Shown: piece after piece, positions 8,709 through 17,954 of the stretch
Position numbering within the stretch: position 1 is the first letter of the stretch
Layout of the letters: the number at the start of each line of letters is the position of its first letter
Source of the DNA: Paenibacillus ferrarius
Lineage (GTDB): Bacteria; Bacillota; Bacilli; Paenibacillales; NBRC-103111
Length of the DNA: 64,000 nucleotides
Assembly: GCF_002027705.1 (NCBI RefSeq)
Contig: NZ_MBTG01000003.1
Span: 1 to 64,000, forward strand
Direction of reading: 5' to 3'
Made by a program: the position numbers and the translations under genes
Notes under the pieces: generated by a model
The model's database searches: none
What the model was told of the DNA's origin: nothing
What the model saw: only the letters and a program-made list of their open reading frames with translations

Positions 8709-9353
8709 ATGCCGATAAAACATTTGCATCAATTAGCACGAATTTTTTGGACGTTTCTTCGCATCAGTCCGCTGACATTTGGAGGTGGCTATGCGATGCT
8801 GCCAGCCATTCAAAGAGAAGTTGTCGTCACGAACCAGTGGATGACAGAGGATGAAATGGCCGAGCTGATGGCGGTCTCAGGAGCTGCTCCTGGCGGGGTC
8901 GGCGTGAATGTGTCAGCGCTGGTAGGGTATCATTTGGCAGGAATACGCGGAGCTGTAACAGCCGTCATCGGCATTACACTTCCAACCTTCTTCATCGTGC
9001 TGCTGCTCAGCATCGTGTACGCGTTTCTTCAAAGCTATCCCAAAATGCAAGCCGTTATGGAAGGCATTCATGCCGCGGTTGTCGGGTTGATAGCGGCAGC
9101 CGCCTACAGAATGGCGAAGTCCTCCATTATTGACAAAATAACACTGTTCGCTGCTGCGAGCACGGTTGCCATCTTGCTATTTATCCCGGTTTCGCCTGTC
9201 GTTATGATTCTATTCGGTTTAATACTTGGGCTGATGGCCGTGTTTTTAAAACAAAGATGGGGAATGAAAGACCCGCTCGCTCCTCGAGAAAGGCCTTCCG
9301 CAAGAAGCACCAGCCTAGTCGCTCATGAATACTTCTTCGCTGACGGGATATAA
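8709..9353 (+). CDS. chrA: Chromate transporter, N-terminal half-size CHR protein
   Basis: 214 aa from ATG 8709 with GGGGAGG upstream. CHR motifs are FLRISPLTFGGGYAMLPAIQREVV and SGAAPGGVGVNVSALVGYHLAG, with about five to six hydrophobic helices. In Firmicutes the CHR exporter is often split into two short proteins that act together; the second half follows 9 bp downstream. Expected role is chromate efflux, although many homologues are unverified. The C-terminus after the last helix is charged (KDPLAPRERPSARS). Confidence 0.88.
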   Translation: MPIKHLHQLARIFWTFLRISPLTFGGGYAMLPAIQREVVVTNQWMTEDEMAELMAVSGAAPGGVGVNVSALVGYHLAGIRGAVTAVIGITLPTFFIVLLLSIVYAFLQSYPKMQAVMEGIHAAVVGLIAAAAYRMAKSSIIDKITLFAAASTVAILLFIPVSPVVMILFGLILGLMAVFLKQRWGMKDPLAPRERPSARSTSLVAHEYFFADGI

Positions 9354-9362
9354 GGTGATCCT

Positions 9363-9905
9363 ATGCTATTCAGTCTTTTTTTCACATTTTTCAAAATAGG
9401 ATTGATCTCCTTCGGCGGCGGGTATGCGATGATGCCTGTCATTCAGCGTGAGGTGGTTAAGCACGATTGGCTTACAGCGGATGCGTTCAATCAAGTCATT
9501 ACCTTGGCCGGAACAGGTCCGGGACCGATCGCCACGAATAGCGCAACATTGGTCGGATTGCAGACCGCAGGGGTACCAGGAGCCATTGCGGCTACCTTCG
9601 GGATGGTGCTGCCATCCTTGCTGTTAATTATTTTGTTAGCTGCATTTTTGTACAAGTGGCACTCGAATAAGTGGTTCAAATCGTCCTTTTATGGGTTGAA
9701 GCCGGTTGTGACCGGACTTATTATTTTTGCCGCGATTCATTTTGGTTTGGGGGGGCTGGGTGTGGATAAATTTCAGGTTTCCTGGGATCGTATTGCATCT
9801 GTCCTGATTACAGTAGGGGCTTTTTTTGCAATTATTAAATATAAGCTCCATCCTTTTTTCGTCATCGTCTCAGCAGGTATTATGGGCATTGTTTTTTTTC
9901 AATAA
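9363..9905 (+). CDS. chrA: Chromate transporter, C-terminal half-size CHR protein
   Basis: 180 aa. It carries the same CHR signature as its partner: FKIGLISFGGGYAMMPVIQREVV and GTGPGPIATNSATLVGLQTAG, with about six hydrophobic segments. It is translationally close to the upstream half (9-bp gap, AAGGTGATCCT before ATG). The two are probably an obligate pair equivalent to one full-length ChrA. A hairpin with a T-run follows the gene. Confidence 0.88.
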   Translation: MLFSLFFTFFKIGLISFGGGYAMMPVIQREVVKHDWLTADAFNQVITLAGTGPGPIATNSATLVGLQTAGVPGAIAATFGMVLPSLLLIILLAAFLYKWHSNKWFKSSFYGLKPVVTGLIIFAAIHFGLGGLGVDKFQVSWDRIASVLITVGAFFAIIKYKLHPFFVIVSAGIMGIVFFQ

Positions 9906-9920
9906 TACAAAGCTTGTGCA

Positions 9921-9976
9921 CAGGGAACTCTCTAGTCATTCCAGCTTTTTTGGGAGTGAATGGAGAGTTTTTTTGT
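9921..9976 (+). terminator. Terminator after the chromate transporter pair
   Basis: AACTCTC (from about 9925) pairs with GAGAGTT before a long T-run, with additional CATTCC/GGAGTGAATG pairing inside. The stem has a few mismatches. Confidence 0.6.
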
Positions 9977-10131
9977 ATAACAAAGGGGAACTATCATCTA
10001 TAAGAGTGATAAAAAATTCTAATATGTGCTATAAACATCTTTATTTTCATTTGTTTTGTTATATAATATACAATATATAATAAATAGAGCACACTATATA
10101 GCTGGTTTTGGCTCAATAGGAGGGAAACATC

Positions 10132-10767
10132 ATCGAGCTTACATCGCGTCAGTTGGAAATTATTGATCTTGTTGGAAAGCATGCCCCGATTACAGGGGAA
10201 CGCATCGCAGAGCTTCTGGGAATAAGCCGGCCGACCATTCGTTCAGACCTCGCCGTATTGGTTATGCTTCAGCATATCGATGCTAAGCCTAAGGTTGGCT
10301 ATTTCTTGGGCAAAGCAGCACTCGAAGTGGACTCGCCTTTCAAGCATATAGAAGCTATGAAGGTGAAGGAAGTCATGGGAATTCCCGTCGTACTCCGAGA
10401 AACGGTAACCGTGAGTGATGCGGTCGTCACTCTTTTTCTCGAAAATGTAGGAAGCCTCATGATTGTGAATCTGCAAGGCGCACTTGTGGGAATTGTTTCA
10501 AGAAAAGATTTGCTGAAAGTTACGCTTGGGCAGACGACGGCGAATACGATGCCTGTTTCACTCGTGATGACGAGACATCCGAATATTGTGACTGTTGGTC
10601 CTGAAGAAAGCGTCTTAGAAGCCGCCAGAAAAATGATTCACCATGACGTGGACAGCTTGCCTGTGGTGATCAAAGCAGCGAATGAACAAAGCCACGATGA
10701 AGTGGTTGGCCGGATAACCAAAACAACAATGACCAAATTGCTGCTTGAAGTGGCGCTAGGGGCTTAA
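10132..10767 (+). CDS. ccpN: CcpN-like gluconeogenesis repressor (HTH plus two CBS domains), probable ATC start
   Basis: About 211 aa. The N-terminal HTH is APITGERIAELLGISRPTIRSDLAVL, followed by two CBS domains (about residues 75-135 and 140-205). In Bacillus, CcpN represses gapB and pckA during glycolysis. The first standard start in frame is TTG 10153, but it has no ribosome site and would trim the conserved N-terminus. AGGAGGG (10118-10124) sits 7 nt before ATC 10132, giving IELTSRQLEIIDLV, which matches the CcpN N-terminus. The PPDK regulatory protein gene follows 15 bp later, the conserved Bacillus order. Confidence 0.88.
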   Translation: MELTSRQLEIIDLVGKHAPITGERIAELLGISRPTIRSDLAVLVMLQHIDAKPKVGYFLGKAALEVDSPFKHIEAMKVKEVMGIPVVLRETVTVSDAVVTLFLENVGSLMIVNLQGALVGIVSRKDLLKVTLGQTTANTMPVSLVMTRHPNIVTVGPEESVLEAARKMIHHDVDSLPVVIKAANEQSHDEVVGRITKTTMTKLLLEVALGA

Positions 10768-10782
10768 TCAGGGGGAGATTAC

Positions 10783-11583
10783 GTGGGAGAGAAGATGCAT
10801 ACCATTTTCGTCTGCTCGGATGCAGTGGGAGAAACGGCGAATACCGTCGTACAAGCAACGATCCGGCAGTTCAATGCAAGCCAAGTACAAGTCAAGCGAT
10901 ATGGGCTGATCCGAACGGAGGATGAGGTGCGATCAATCGTTGAAGAGGCCTTCCGCGTAAACGGTTTTATCGCCTATACGCTCGTTCTGCCTGAGCTTCG
11001 TGAGATGATGCGGCAGGAAGCGATCCGTGTGAATGTGAATGCCATCGACATCATGGGACCGATGATGCAGGCTTTTATCGATACCTTTAAAGATTCACCC
11101 AAAAGAAAAGTAGGGCTGCTTTATCAATTGGATGAGGAATACTATCAGCGGGTAGAAGCCGTAGAATTCACGGTAAATAGTGACGATGGGAAAGATCCCA
11201 GCGCGATGAAGCAAGCGCATATGGTGCTGATTGGACCTTCGCGAACTTCCAAAACACCTTTAAGTATTTACTTGGCGCACAAAGGTTATAAGGTAGCGAA
11301 TTACCCCTTAGTTCCCGAGGTGAAGCCGCCTTCCATCCTCTATGAGCTTGATCCCAAGAAATTGATCGGATTAACGATGAATCCAGATTATCTTGTGCGA
11401 ATCCGAACAGAACGACTGAAAGCTGTTGGCCTTCCTTTTGGGGCGAAATATGCGACTGACGAGCGAGTTGAAGAAGAACTTGCTTTTGCAATGAAGCTAT
11501 ATCAGGAGCTGGGTTGTTCGATCATTGATGTAAGCGGGAAAGCGATTGAGGAAACCGCAGGACTGATTTTGGCTGACAGGTAA
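10783..11583 (+). CDS. Pyruvate, phosphate dikinase regulatory protein (DUF299, YqfL-like)
   Basis: 266 aa from GTG 10783 after GGGGGAG; ATG 10795 (MHTIFVCSDAVGETANT) is an alternative. Key motifs are CSDAVGETANTV near the N-terminus and the nucleotide-binding loop GPSRTSKTPLSIYLA near residues 145-160. These bifunctional kinases/phosphorylases modify pyruvate, phosphate dikinase or PEP synthase; the Bacillus homologue modulates CcpN activity. Its position directly after the CcpN gene supports that role. Confidence 0.93.
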   Translation: MGEKMHTIFVCSDAVGETANTVVQATIRQFNASQVQVKRYGLIRTEDEVRSIVEEAFRVNGFIAYTLVLPELREMMRQEAIRVNVNAIDIMGPMMQAFIDTFKDSPKRKVGLLYQLDEEYYQRVEAVEFTVNSDDGKDPSAMKQAHMVLIGPSRTSKTPLSIYLAHKGYKVANYPLVPEVKPPSILYELDPKKLIGLTMNPDYLVRIRTERLKAVGLPFGAKYATDERVEEELAFAMKLYQELGCSIIDVSGKAIEETAGLILADR

Positions 11584-11623
11584 AAGGATTAAACAATTCC
11601 TAATTGAAAGGGTGAATGGATGT

Positions 11624-12589
11624 ATGCAAAGAGATTTGTCATTGGAAATTGTACGTGTCACAGAATCCGCAGCTTTAGCGTCCGCTCGTTGGACAGGAAA
11701 AGGGAATAAACACAGCGCTGATGAGGCCGCAACTTCTGCCATGCGTTCTATTTTTAGCTCCATTCCATTTCGAGGAACTGTTGTGATTGGCGAAGGGGAA
11801 ATGGATGAAGCCCCGATGCTCTATATTGGTGAGCCAGTTGGTAATGGGATGGGTCTAGAGTATGACGTAGCGGTTGATCCGCTTGAGGGAACCGATATTG
11901 TTGCCAGCGGCAGGAACAACGCACTTTCGGTAGTGGCCATTGCAGAGAAAGGAAATCTGCTGCATGCGCCGGATATGTACATGGAGAAGCTGGCCGTTGG
12001 TCCTCGGCTAGCTGGCAAGCTGAGTTTGGATGATCCGCTAGAGACGACCATTCGCAAAGCGGCTGAACTGCTGGTTAAAGACATCACGGAGCTGACCGTC
12101 TCCATCCTTGATCGCAAACGTCATGCCGATAAAATCCTCATTTTGCGGACATTGGGTGTAAAAATTCATTTGCTTAGCGACGGTGATGTCGCGGGCGCGA
12201 TGGCGACTGCTTTTCCCGAAACGGGAATCGATCTGCACGTCGGCTCCGGCGGCGCGCCGGAAGGTGTGCTGGCTGCCGCTGCGCTTCGCTGCATGGGAGG
12301 CGAATTTCAGGGGCGGCTGCTGCCGGACAATGAAGCAGAGAAGCAGCGCTGCATCAAGATGGGGATTGTTCATCCTTCCAACGTGCTTGGCATGCGCGAT
12401 TTAATCGGGGAATCCGATATTTATTTCGCGGCGACAGGCGTCACTTCCGGCGATTTCCTCAGCGGAGTGAAATTCCTATTCGGAGGGCGCGCTGAAACCC
12501 ATTCCGTGGTCATGAGGGCCGAAACACAAACGGTGCGTTTCATCCACTGCGTTCATCAGACGCATGAATATCAGCTGGGAAGCGCATAA
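11624..12589 (+). CDS. glpX: Fructose-1,6-bisphosphatase class II
   Basis: 321 aa from ATG 11624 (MQRDLSLEIVRVTESAALAS), the usual GlpX N-terminus; GTG 11612 is also open. Metal/substrate motifs are VVIGEGEMDEAPMLYIGE and VAVDPLEGTDIVASG, then GGAPEGVLAAAALRCMGG. It hydrolyses fructose-1,6-bisphosphate to fructose-6-phosphate, the committed step of gluconeogenesis. It sits 40 bp after the CcpN/PPDK-regulator pair, making a three-gene gluconeogenesis block. Confidence 0.95.
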   Translation: MQRDLSLEIVRVTESAALASARWTGKGNKHSADEAATSAMRSIFSSIPFRGTVVIGEGEMDEAPMLYIGEPVGNGMGLEYDVAVDPLEGTDIVASGRNNALSVVAIAEKGNLLHAPDMYMEKLAVGPRLAGKLSLDDPLETTIRKAAELLVKDITELTVSILDRKRHADKILILRTLGVKIHLLSDGDVAGAMATAFPETGIDLHVGSGGAPEGVLAAAALRCMGGEFQGRLLPDNEAEKQRCIKMGIVHPSNVLGMRDLIGESDIYFAATGVTSGDFLSGVKFLFGGRAETHSVVMRAETQTVRFIHCVHQTHEYQLGSA

Positions 12590-12696
12590 CAGATAATTCT
12601 CAGATAATTCCCCAGTAAGGTTATCATTCCTACTCATGGGCCAAGTTTCCCCTCGCATATACTTTACTTGATAATGATGCGAAAAGAGGGATAACG

Positions 12697-13359
12697 ATGA
12701 GCGTGACCGAATTTGATTTCCTTTCCGTCGTCCGAAGCTGCATTCCCAAGGAAGCCGAAGTCATCCAACTGGAGCAGCCGGGTAATCCCGCGGCTATTCT
12801 TTATGCGGATGTAGACGGTGACGGGCAGCCCGAAATCACAGCCTTGTATAGATACTTAGGCAATCAATATTTATTCGCGATCAAGGATTTTTCAGGAAAC
12901 TGGTTCCCTATTGGGTCGGCGGCTACAGGGAGAGCACAGGCAGTAACGGATTTTGCAGCAGCACCTGTGTCTAGAAGAGAAGGATGGGATGTCATTATTG
13001 GCTGGCAAAATGAGTCCGCCTCCTCTGAGCTGGACATCATACAGTTGACGCCAACAGGGTATCAGCGGCTAATTCCTCCTGGTACAACGTATTCCCATTT
13101 GGAAATCGAAGATATGCCAAACCGGGATGGAAGAGACGGGTTATGTGAAATTGCGCTGTGGGTGAAAGACTCGGATCAAGCTTATCAAGTGCAGACGTAT
13201 CGCTGGGCTCCCTACCGGTTAGTTCCTAACCATGACGTACATCCGTACTATTTCCAAAAGGTTTCTCGGTATTATGAAAATTTAGTTCGAGAGCAGCCGG
13301 ATCAGCCCGTCTATCGAAGTTATTTGGAGGATGCACAAAGAAAAGCGGGGGGCAACTAG
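12697..13359 (+). CDS. Hypothetical protein with a calcium-loop (FG-GAP-like) motif
   Basis: 220 aa, no signal peptide. Residues 35-50 read ILYADVDGDGQPEITALY, a DxDxDG calcium-binding loop of FG-GAP/integrin type. The rest is beta-rich with many aromatic residues (QVQTYRWAPYRLVPNHDVHPYYFQ). The start follows AAAGAGGGATAACG. It is probably a cytoplasmic propeller-like single module, but I do not know its role. Monocistronic. Confidence 0.7.
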   Translation: MSVTEFDFLSVVRSCIPKEAEVIQLEQPGNPAAILYADVDGDGQPEITALYRYLGNQYLFAIKDFSGNWFPIGSAATGRAQAVTDFAAAPVSRREGWDVIIGWQNESASSELDIIQLTPTGYQRLIPPGTTYSHLEIEDMPNRDGRDGLCEIALWVKDSDQAYQVQTYRWAPYRLVPNHDVHPYYFQKVSRYYENLVREQPDQPVYRSYLEDAQRKAGGN

Positions 13360-13532
13360 ATTGTCACTTCTTTCTATATATACGACTTCATGCCAGAGGG
13401 CTTATGTCCATCTGGTTTTTTGTGTCGTAATTTCTGAATATAATTGTCCGAAAGTTACACTAAAAATATCGTATTTCCTATGCTACATTTATGGAGGATG
13501 TCTTAATATCACATAGCGATGAGGGAATCTCA

Positions 13533-14612
13533 ATGAGCAGAACGTTGAAGATCGGTATTATTGGCAGCGGAGGCATTGCAGGCTCGCATGTAAAAGCCTA
13601 TCAAGAACTAGCCGACGTAGAAATTGTTGCGGTAGCGGATCAAATACCAGGTAAAGCTGCACAGTTTATTGATTTCTGGCGTATTCCGTCAGCTCAGCCT
13701 TTTGACGACTACAGGAAGCTGTTGGAGTTAGAGCTGGATGGAGTGAGCATTTGCACACCGAATGTGGCGCATTATCAAACGACAGTCGATTCTTTGCGTG
13801 CAGGCAAGAACGTCATGCTGGAAAAGCCGATGTCTGTAACTTTGGAAGAAGCCGTAGAAATGGCGCAAACCGCCAAACAAACAGGCTTCATGCTGAATGT
13901 GGGCTTTCAACCGAGATACGATCCGAATATGAAAATTATTCAGGATGTCGTGCAATCCGGTCAGCTCGGCAAAGTTTATTATGTAGAAACAGGCGGCGGG
14001 CGACGCAGAGGCATGCCTGGCGGAACGTTTATTAGCAAAGAAATTGCCGGTGCGGGTGCAATGGCTGATATTGGCTGTTATTCACTCGATATGGCTCTGA
14101 ATGCAATGGGCTATCCGAAACCGCTTACCGTATCCGCTTACAGCAGTAATTATTTTGGCACTAATCCGCTGTATCATAACGAAGCAAGCCGGTTTGATGT
14201 CGAAGATTTTGGCGTAGCGATGATTCGGTTCGAAGATGATCTTGTGCTTAATTTTAAAATATCGTGGGCTATGCATATGGATACATTGGGGCCAACTCTA
14301 TTTTTGGGGACCGATGGCGGCTTGAAAGTAACGCCTGCCGGTAAAGGTCCATGGAGCGGCGTATTTGATGGAAATGTAGGTGCCATTACGTATTTCCACG
14401 ACGTCAGAGGCCATCATACCGAAAGCCAAATTCCATTAATCGAACATAACAAAAATTTGTTCAACGAAAAAGTCCGCGATTTCGTCGAGGCTGTTCGTGA
14501 AGGCAAGCCAGCGCCTATCCCTGGCGAGCAAATCGTACGCAATCAAGCCATTATTGATGGGATTATCCGTTCGTCCTTATCGAAACGAGAAGTGACCATC
14601 GACTTGCTTTAA
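13533..14612 (+). CDS. Gfo/Idh/MocA family oxidoreductase
   Basis: 359 aa from ATG 13533 (MSRTLKIGIIGSGGIAGSHVKAY), with GAGGGAA upstream; ATG 13491 is open but badly placed. The NAD(P)-binding fold is followed by the EKP motif MLEKPMSVTLEEAVEMA and the C-terminal alpha/beta domain with GAMADIGCYSLDMALNAMG. Members oxidise or epimerise sugars and inositols. It pairs with a second family member 30 bp downstream; substrate unknown, probably a plant-derived sugar or cyclitol. Confidence 0.9.
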   Translation: MSRTLKIGIIGSGGIAGSHVKAYQELADVEIVAVADQIPGKAAQFIDFWRIPSAQPFDDYRKLLELELDGVSICTPNVAHYQTTVDSLRAGKNVMLEKPMSVTLEEAVEMAQTAKQTGFMLNVGFQPRYDPNMKIIQDVVQSGQLGKVYYVETGGGRRRGMPGGTFISKEIAGAGAMADIGCYSLDMALNAMGYPKPLTVSAYSSNYFGTNPLYHNEASRFDVEDFGVAMIRFEDDLVLNFKISWAMHMDTLGPTLFLGTDGGLKVTPAGKGPWSGVFDGNVGAITYFHDVRGHHTESQIPLIEHNKNLFNEKVRDFVEAVREGKPAPIPGEQIVRNQAIIDGIIRSSLSKREVTIDLL

Positions 14613-14642
14613 TATAAAACAAACCATTTTGGAGGAATTGAC

Positions 14643-15728
14643 ATGTCACGACTATTTCGTATCGGTATTATCGGCTGTGGGGGAATTGCCAACGGCAAGC
14701 ATCTGCCAAGTCTAAAAAAACTAACAAATGTTGAGCTGGTCGCTTTCTGTGATATTGTTCCAGAACGCGCAGCGGAAGCTTCCGAGAAATATGGAGCTAA
14801 AGGCGCTAAAGTATACGAGGATTACACCGAGCTTCTGAAAGACGCTACCATTGACATTGTACATGTGTTGACGCCAAATGATTCTCATGCTTCAATTGCG
14901 ATCGCTGCTCTTGAAGCGGGCAAGCATGTGATGTGTGAGAAGCCAATGGCTAAAACGGCGGCTGATGCTAAGCGTATGGCAGAAACAGCGAAGCGCACAG
15001 GCAAGAAGCTGACCATTGGCTATAATAACCGATTCCGTCCGGACAGCCAGCATTTGAAACGTGTCTGCGAGGAAGGCGAGCTTGGTGAAATTTATTTTGC
15101 CAAAGCTCATGCGATTCGCCGTCGTGCTGTTCCGACTTGGGGCGTATTCCTGGATGAAGAGAAACAAGGCGGCGGACCGCTGATTGATATTGGTACGCAT
15201 GCACTCGATTTAACGCTTTGGATGATGGATAACTACAAGCCGAAAGTCGTGCTGGGTACGTCCTATCACAAATTATCGCAGAAAGAGAATGCGGCTAATG
15301 CCTGGGGCCCATGGGATCCAAGTAAATTCACCGTAGAAGATTCTGCGTTCGGCATGGTTGTTATGGAGAACGGGGCAACGATTATCCTGGAATCCAGCTG
15401 GGCCCTGAACACGCTGGAAGTGGATGAAGCCAAATGTTCCCTTAGCGGTACAGAAGGCGGAGCGGATATGAAAGGCGGACTTCGCATTAATGGCGAGAAG
15501 CACAGCCGTTTGTATACGACGGAAGTCGACCTGAAAGCAGGCGGAGTAGCCTTCTACGACGGGGCTGTAGAAAGCGATGCTGATTTGGAAATGCGCACAT
15601 GGATTAAAGCCATTGAAAATGATACGCAGCCTGTTGTGACACCGGAACAAGCATATGTTGTTTCACAAATCCTTGAAGCGATTTATGAATCTGCGCGTAC
15701 TGGAGAAGCGGTTTATCTTCAAAATTAA
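14643..15728 (+). CDS. Gfo/Idh/MocA family oxidoreductase
   Basis: 361 aa, ATG after TTGGAGGAATTGAC. Rossmann motif IGIIGCGGIANGKHLPSL, the catalytic-lysine motif MCEKPMAKTAADAKRMAETA and the C-terminal motif GGGPLIDIGTHALDLTLWMMD. It is the second gene of a two-gene operon with the preceding oxidoreductase; together they could carry out paired oxidation/reduction steps on one sugar. A terminator at 15755 closes the unit. Confidence 0.92.
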   Translation: MSRLFRIGIIGCGGIANGKHLPSLKKLTNVELVAFCDIVPERAAEASEKYGAKGAKVYEDYTELLKDATIDIVHVLTPNDSHASIAIAALEAGKHVMCEKPMAKTAADAKRMAETAKRTGKKLTIGYNNRFRPDSQHLKRVCEEGELGEIYFAKAHAIRRRAVPTWGVFLDEEKQGGGPLIDIGTHALDLTLWMMDNYKPKVVLGTSYHKLSQKENAANAWGPWDPSKFTVEDSAFGMVVMENGATIILESSWALNTLEVDEAKCSLSGTEGGADMKGGLRINGEKHSRLYTTEVDLKAGGVAFYDGAVESDADLEMRTWIKAIENDTQPVVTPEQAYVVSQILEAIYESARTGEAVYLQN

Positions 15729-15754
15729 TTCCAATGAATACGGAATGGACAAGG

Positions 15755-15777
15755 GAGAGGCGATGCCTCTCTTTTTC
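15755..15777 (+). terminator. Terminator after the Gfo/Idh/MocA pair
   Basis: GAGAGGC (15755-15761), loop GAT, GCCTCTC (15765-15771), then a T-run. Confidence 0.85.
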
Positions 15778-15871
15778 TTTTTAACCAAATTTGTATATAT
15801 GCGCGTAAACGGAGTATGCTTGGCTTAGAGCAATTTAATGATATTAGCTGAAAGAAAGGATGCGTGAAGTT

Positions 15872-16654
15872 ATGCAATTGGGCTTGCAAGGAAAAGTGGC
15901 GCTTATTACTGGAGGAAGTAAAGGTATCGGGCTAGCGACAGCCATCGCGATGTCTCGTGAAGGAGCTAAAGTAGCGATTCTTGCTCGCAATGCCGAGCAG
16001 CTTCAGGAAGCTGCTATTCATATTGCCAATGTGACTGATGGCGAAGTGTTCAGCATCCAAGCGGATGTGACTTCGGAAGAGGATTGCAAGCGCGCAGTAG
16101 AGCAAACCTTCCAGCGATTCGGAGGATTGCATATTCTGGTGAACAATGCGGGAACATCCGCTGCGGCGCCATTCGAGCAAGTGAGAACGGAGATCTGGCG
16201 TCAGGATCTGGAGCTGAAATTATTCGGAGCTATTCATTGCTCCCGTTATGCGATACCTTATATGCGTCAAGCCGGTGGAGGTTCAATCGTAAATCTCACG
16301 ACATCCGCGGCCAAAACACCGCCAGCCTCCTCATTGCCAACTTCCGTCAGTCGGGCGGCAGGGCTAGCGTTAACGAATGCGATGAGCAAGGATCTCGCTG
16401 CCCATGGAATTCGTGTCAACACTGTCTGTATAGGCAAAATCCGCAGCGATCAGCTGGAAAAAGGCTGGAAGCGCGAGGCGCCTGAACTGACTTGGGACGA
16501 ATATGCCCGTGATCCCAGACACGACATCCCGCTTGGCCGCATCGGCAATGCGGAAGAGGCGGCGAATGTTATTACCTTTTTATCCTCGGATGCAGCTTCA
16601 TACGTGACAGGTACTTCCGTCAATATTGATGGCGGCAAAGGGGAAGCATTGTAA
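15872..16654 (+). CDS. Atypical short-chain dehydrogenase/reductase lacking YxxxK
   Basis: 260 aa from ATG 15872 (MQLGLQGKVALITGGSKGIG); ATG 15860 abuts the GAAAGGA site. The NAD(P) motif TGGSKGIG and structural NNAG are intact (ILVNNAGTSAA). At the catalytic site the usual Y-x-x-S-K-A is T157-S-V-S-R161-A, so both catalytic Tyr and Lys are replaced. A known SDR subgroup (BKR_like_SDR_like) shows this, usually of unclear activity. It is followed 24 bp later by a flavin-dependent oxidoreductase gene. Confidence 0.88.
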   Translation: MQLGLQGKVALITGGSKGIGLATAIAMSREGAKVAILARNAEQLQEAAIHIANVTDGEVFSIQADVTSEEDCKRAVEQTFQRFGGLHILVNNAGTSAAAPFEQVRTEIWRQDLELKLFGAIHCSRYAIPYMRQAGGGSIVNLTTSAAKTPPASSLPTSVSRAAGLALTNAMSKDLAAHGIRVNTVCIGKIRSDQLEKGWKREAPELTWDEYARDPRHDIPLGRIGNAEEAANVITFLSSDAASYVTGTSVNIDGGKGEAL

Positions 16655-16678
16655 GAAATATCAAAGGGGAACATTCGT

Positions 16679-17659
16679 ATGAAGCTAAGTGTGCTAGATC
16701 TTGTTCCGGTTATTCCTCCTGCTGAGCCTGCTTATGCCATAGAACAGTCTGTTAAGCTGGCTCAGCAGGCAGAAATGTGGGGATACACGCGTTATTGGGT
16801 CGCTGAACATCATGATATGCCTGGATTGGCTTGCACATCCCCTGAGGTGCTTCTCGCACATATCGGTGCGAGAACGCAGCGAATTCGCCTCGGCTCGGGC
16901 GCATTGCTGCTGCCTCATTATAAGCCGCTGAAGGTAGCTGAAGTTTTTCATATGCTGGCTACCTTGTATCCAGGACGAGTTGATCTGGGGATAGGCAGGG
17001 CACCCGGGGGTTCAGCTCAGGTGACGATTGCGCTAAGCGGCAACTTTCTGGACAATGTCAGGCAGCTTCCGAATTCCTTGTCAGCTTTAATGGCTTTACT
17101 GAACGATCAGTTTGAATGTGAGGGCCAAGTCGTTCATGCAAGGCCATTGCCTTCTATACCGCCGGAAGTATGGATGTTGGGAACGAATCGCAAAAGCGCG
17201 GACTTCGCCGCAGCCTACGGTACGGGTTATGTGTTTGGACAGTTTATGAGCGACAGCGATGCTCTGGAGATGGTAGCAGCTTATCGAAATAACTTTCAAC
17301 CATCCCCGCAAGTTCAAACGCCACGCGCCATGATAGCCATAGGCGTTATATGTGCGCCAACAGAGGAGGAGGCTTTATCTCTAGCCTCCGAGGGTGTACC
17401 TTGGCAGCAATCGCAGCCTGATATGCCTCTGAGACAGAATGGGGAAGTGCCGCAATCGCTGGCTGTAGCGCGTGATGGACAAAAGATGCAATCTGCAGCA
17501 GGGCGCAAGTTGTTAGTTGGAACGGCTGAAACCGTTAAGCGTCAGCTAGTGGGCCTAGCTCAGCTGGCTCACATTGATGAATTTCTTATTGTTACGCCAA
17601 TTGCTGACTATGAGAAGCGGCTTCGCTCTTATGAGCTTTTGGGTTCGGTTTTGGTTTAG
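16679..17659 (+). CDS. LLM class flavin-dependent oxidoreductase
   Basis: 326 aa. Luciferase-like fold with MKLSVLDLVPVIPPAEP at the start and the typical WGYTRYWVAEHHDMPGLACTSPEVL and RIRLGSGALLLPHYKPLKVAE segments. Members use reduced FMN/F420-type flavins to oxygenate or oxidise small molecules; this MsnO8-like subtype is common in Bacilli with unknown substrate. It starts after AAAGGGGA, 24 bp behind the SDR, probably one operon. Confidence 0.9.
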   Translation: MKLSVLDLVPVIPPAEPAYAIEQSVKLAQQAEMWGYTRYWVAEHHDMPGLACTSPEVLLAHIGARTQRIRLGSGALLLPHYKPLKVAEVFHMLATLYPGRVDLGIGRAPGGSAQVTIALSGNFLDNVRQLPNSLSALMALLNDQFECEGQVVHARPLPSIPPEVWMLGTNRKSADFAAAYGTGYVFGQFMSDSDALEMVAAYRNNFQPSPQVQTPRAMIAIGVICAPTEEEALSLASEGVPWQQSQPDMPLRQNGEVPQSLAVARDGQKMQSAAGRKLLVGTAETVKRQLVGLAQLAHIDEFLIVTPIADYEKRLRSYELLGSVLV

Positions 17660-17796
17660 CGGTCTTTGTTTTTGAGGGCTGAAAAAACCAGCGCTGGGCG
17701 CTTTTCGCGCGTACCTGCTTGTTCGTAAGGCTGATTTTCAGCCTTTCAGCCAAAGTGAACTGGCTGTCTACGAGCTACTAATTTCCTAGAACAGTA

Positions 17797-17845
17797 AAAA
17801 GGCTGTATCCTTCGTAGAGCTTCTACAAAGATACAGCCTTCTTGT
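17797..17845 (+). terminator. Terminator after the LLM oxidoreductase
   Basis: AAGGCTGTATC (17799-17809) pairs with GATACAGCCTT (17830-17840), flanked by an A-run and CTT. It may act on both strands. Between here and 18261 the only candidate gene is the small ORF at 17955-18047. Confidence 0.8.
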
Positions 17846-17954
17846 ATTGGAGACAAAACCTACCTCAAAAAAACGGTGGATCACATCTTTGACTTCAAAT
17901 AGCCTTGATCATGGTTGTTCTCGCGCTTGGTGCATCGTAGGGGTGCGAGTCCAG

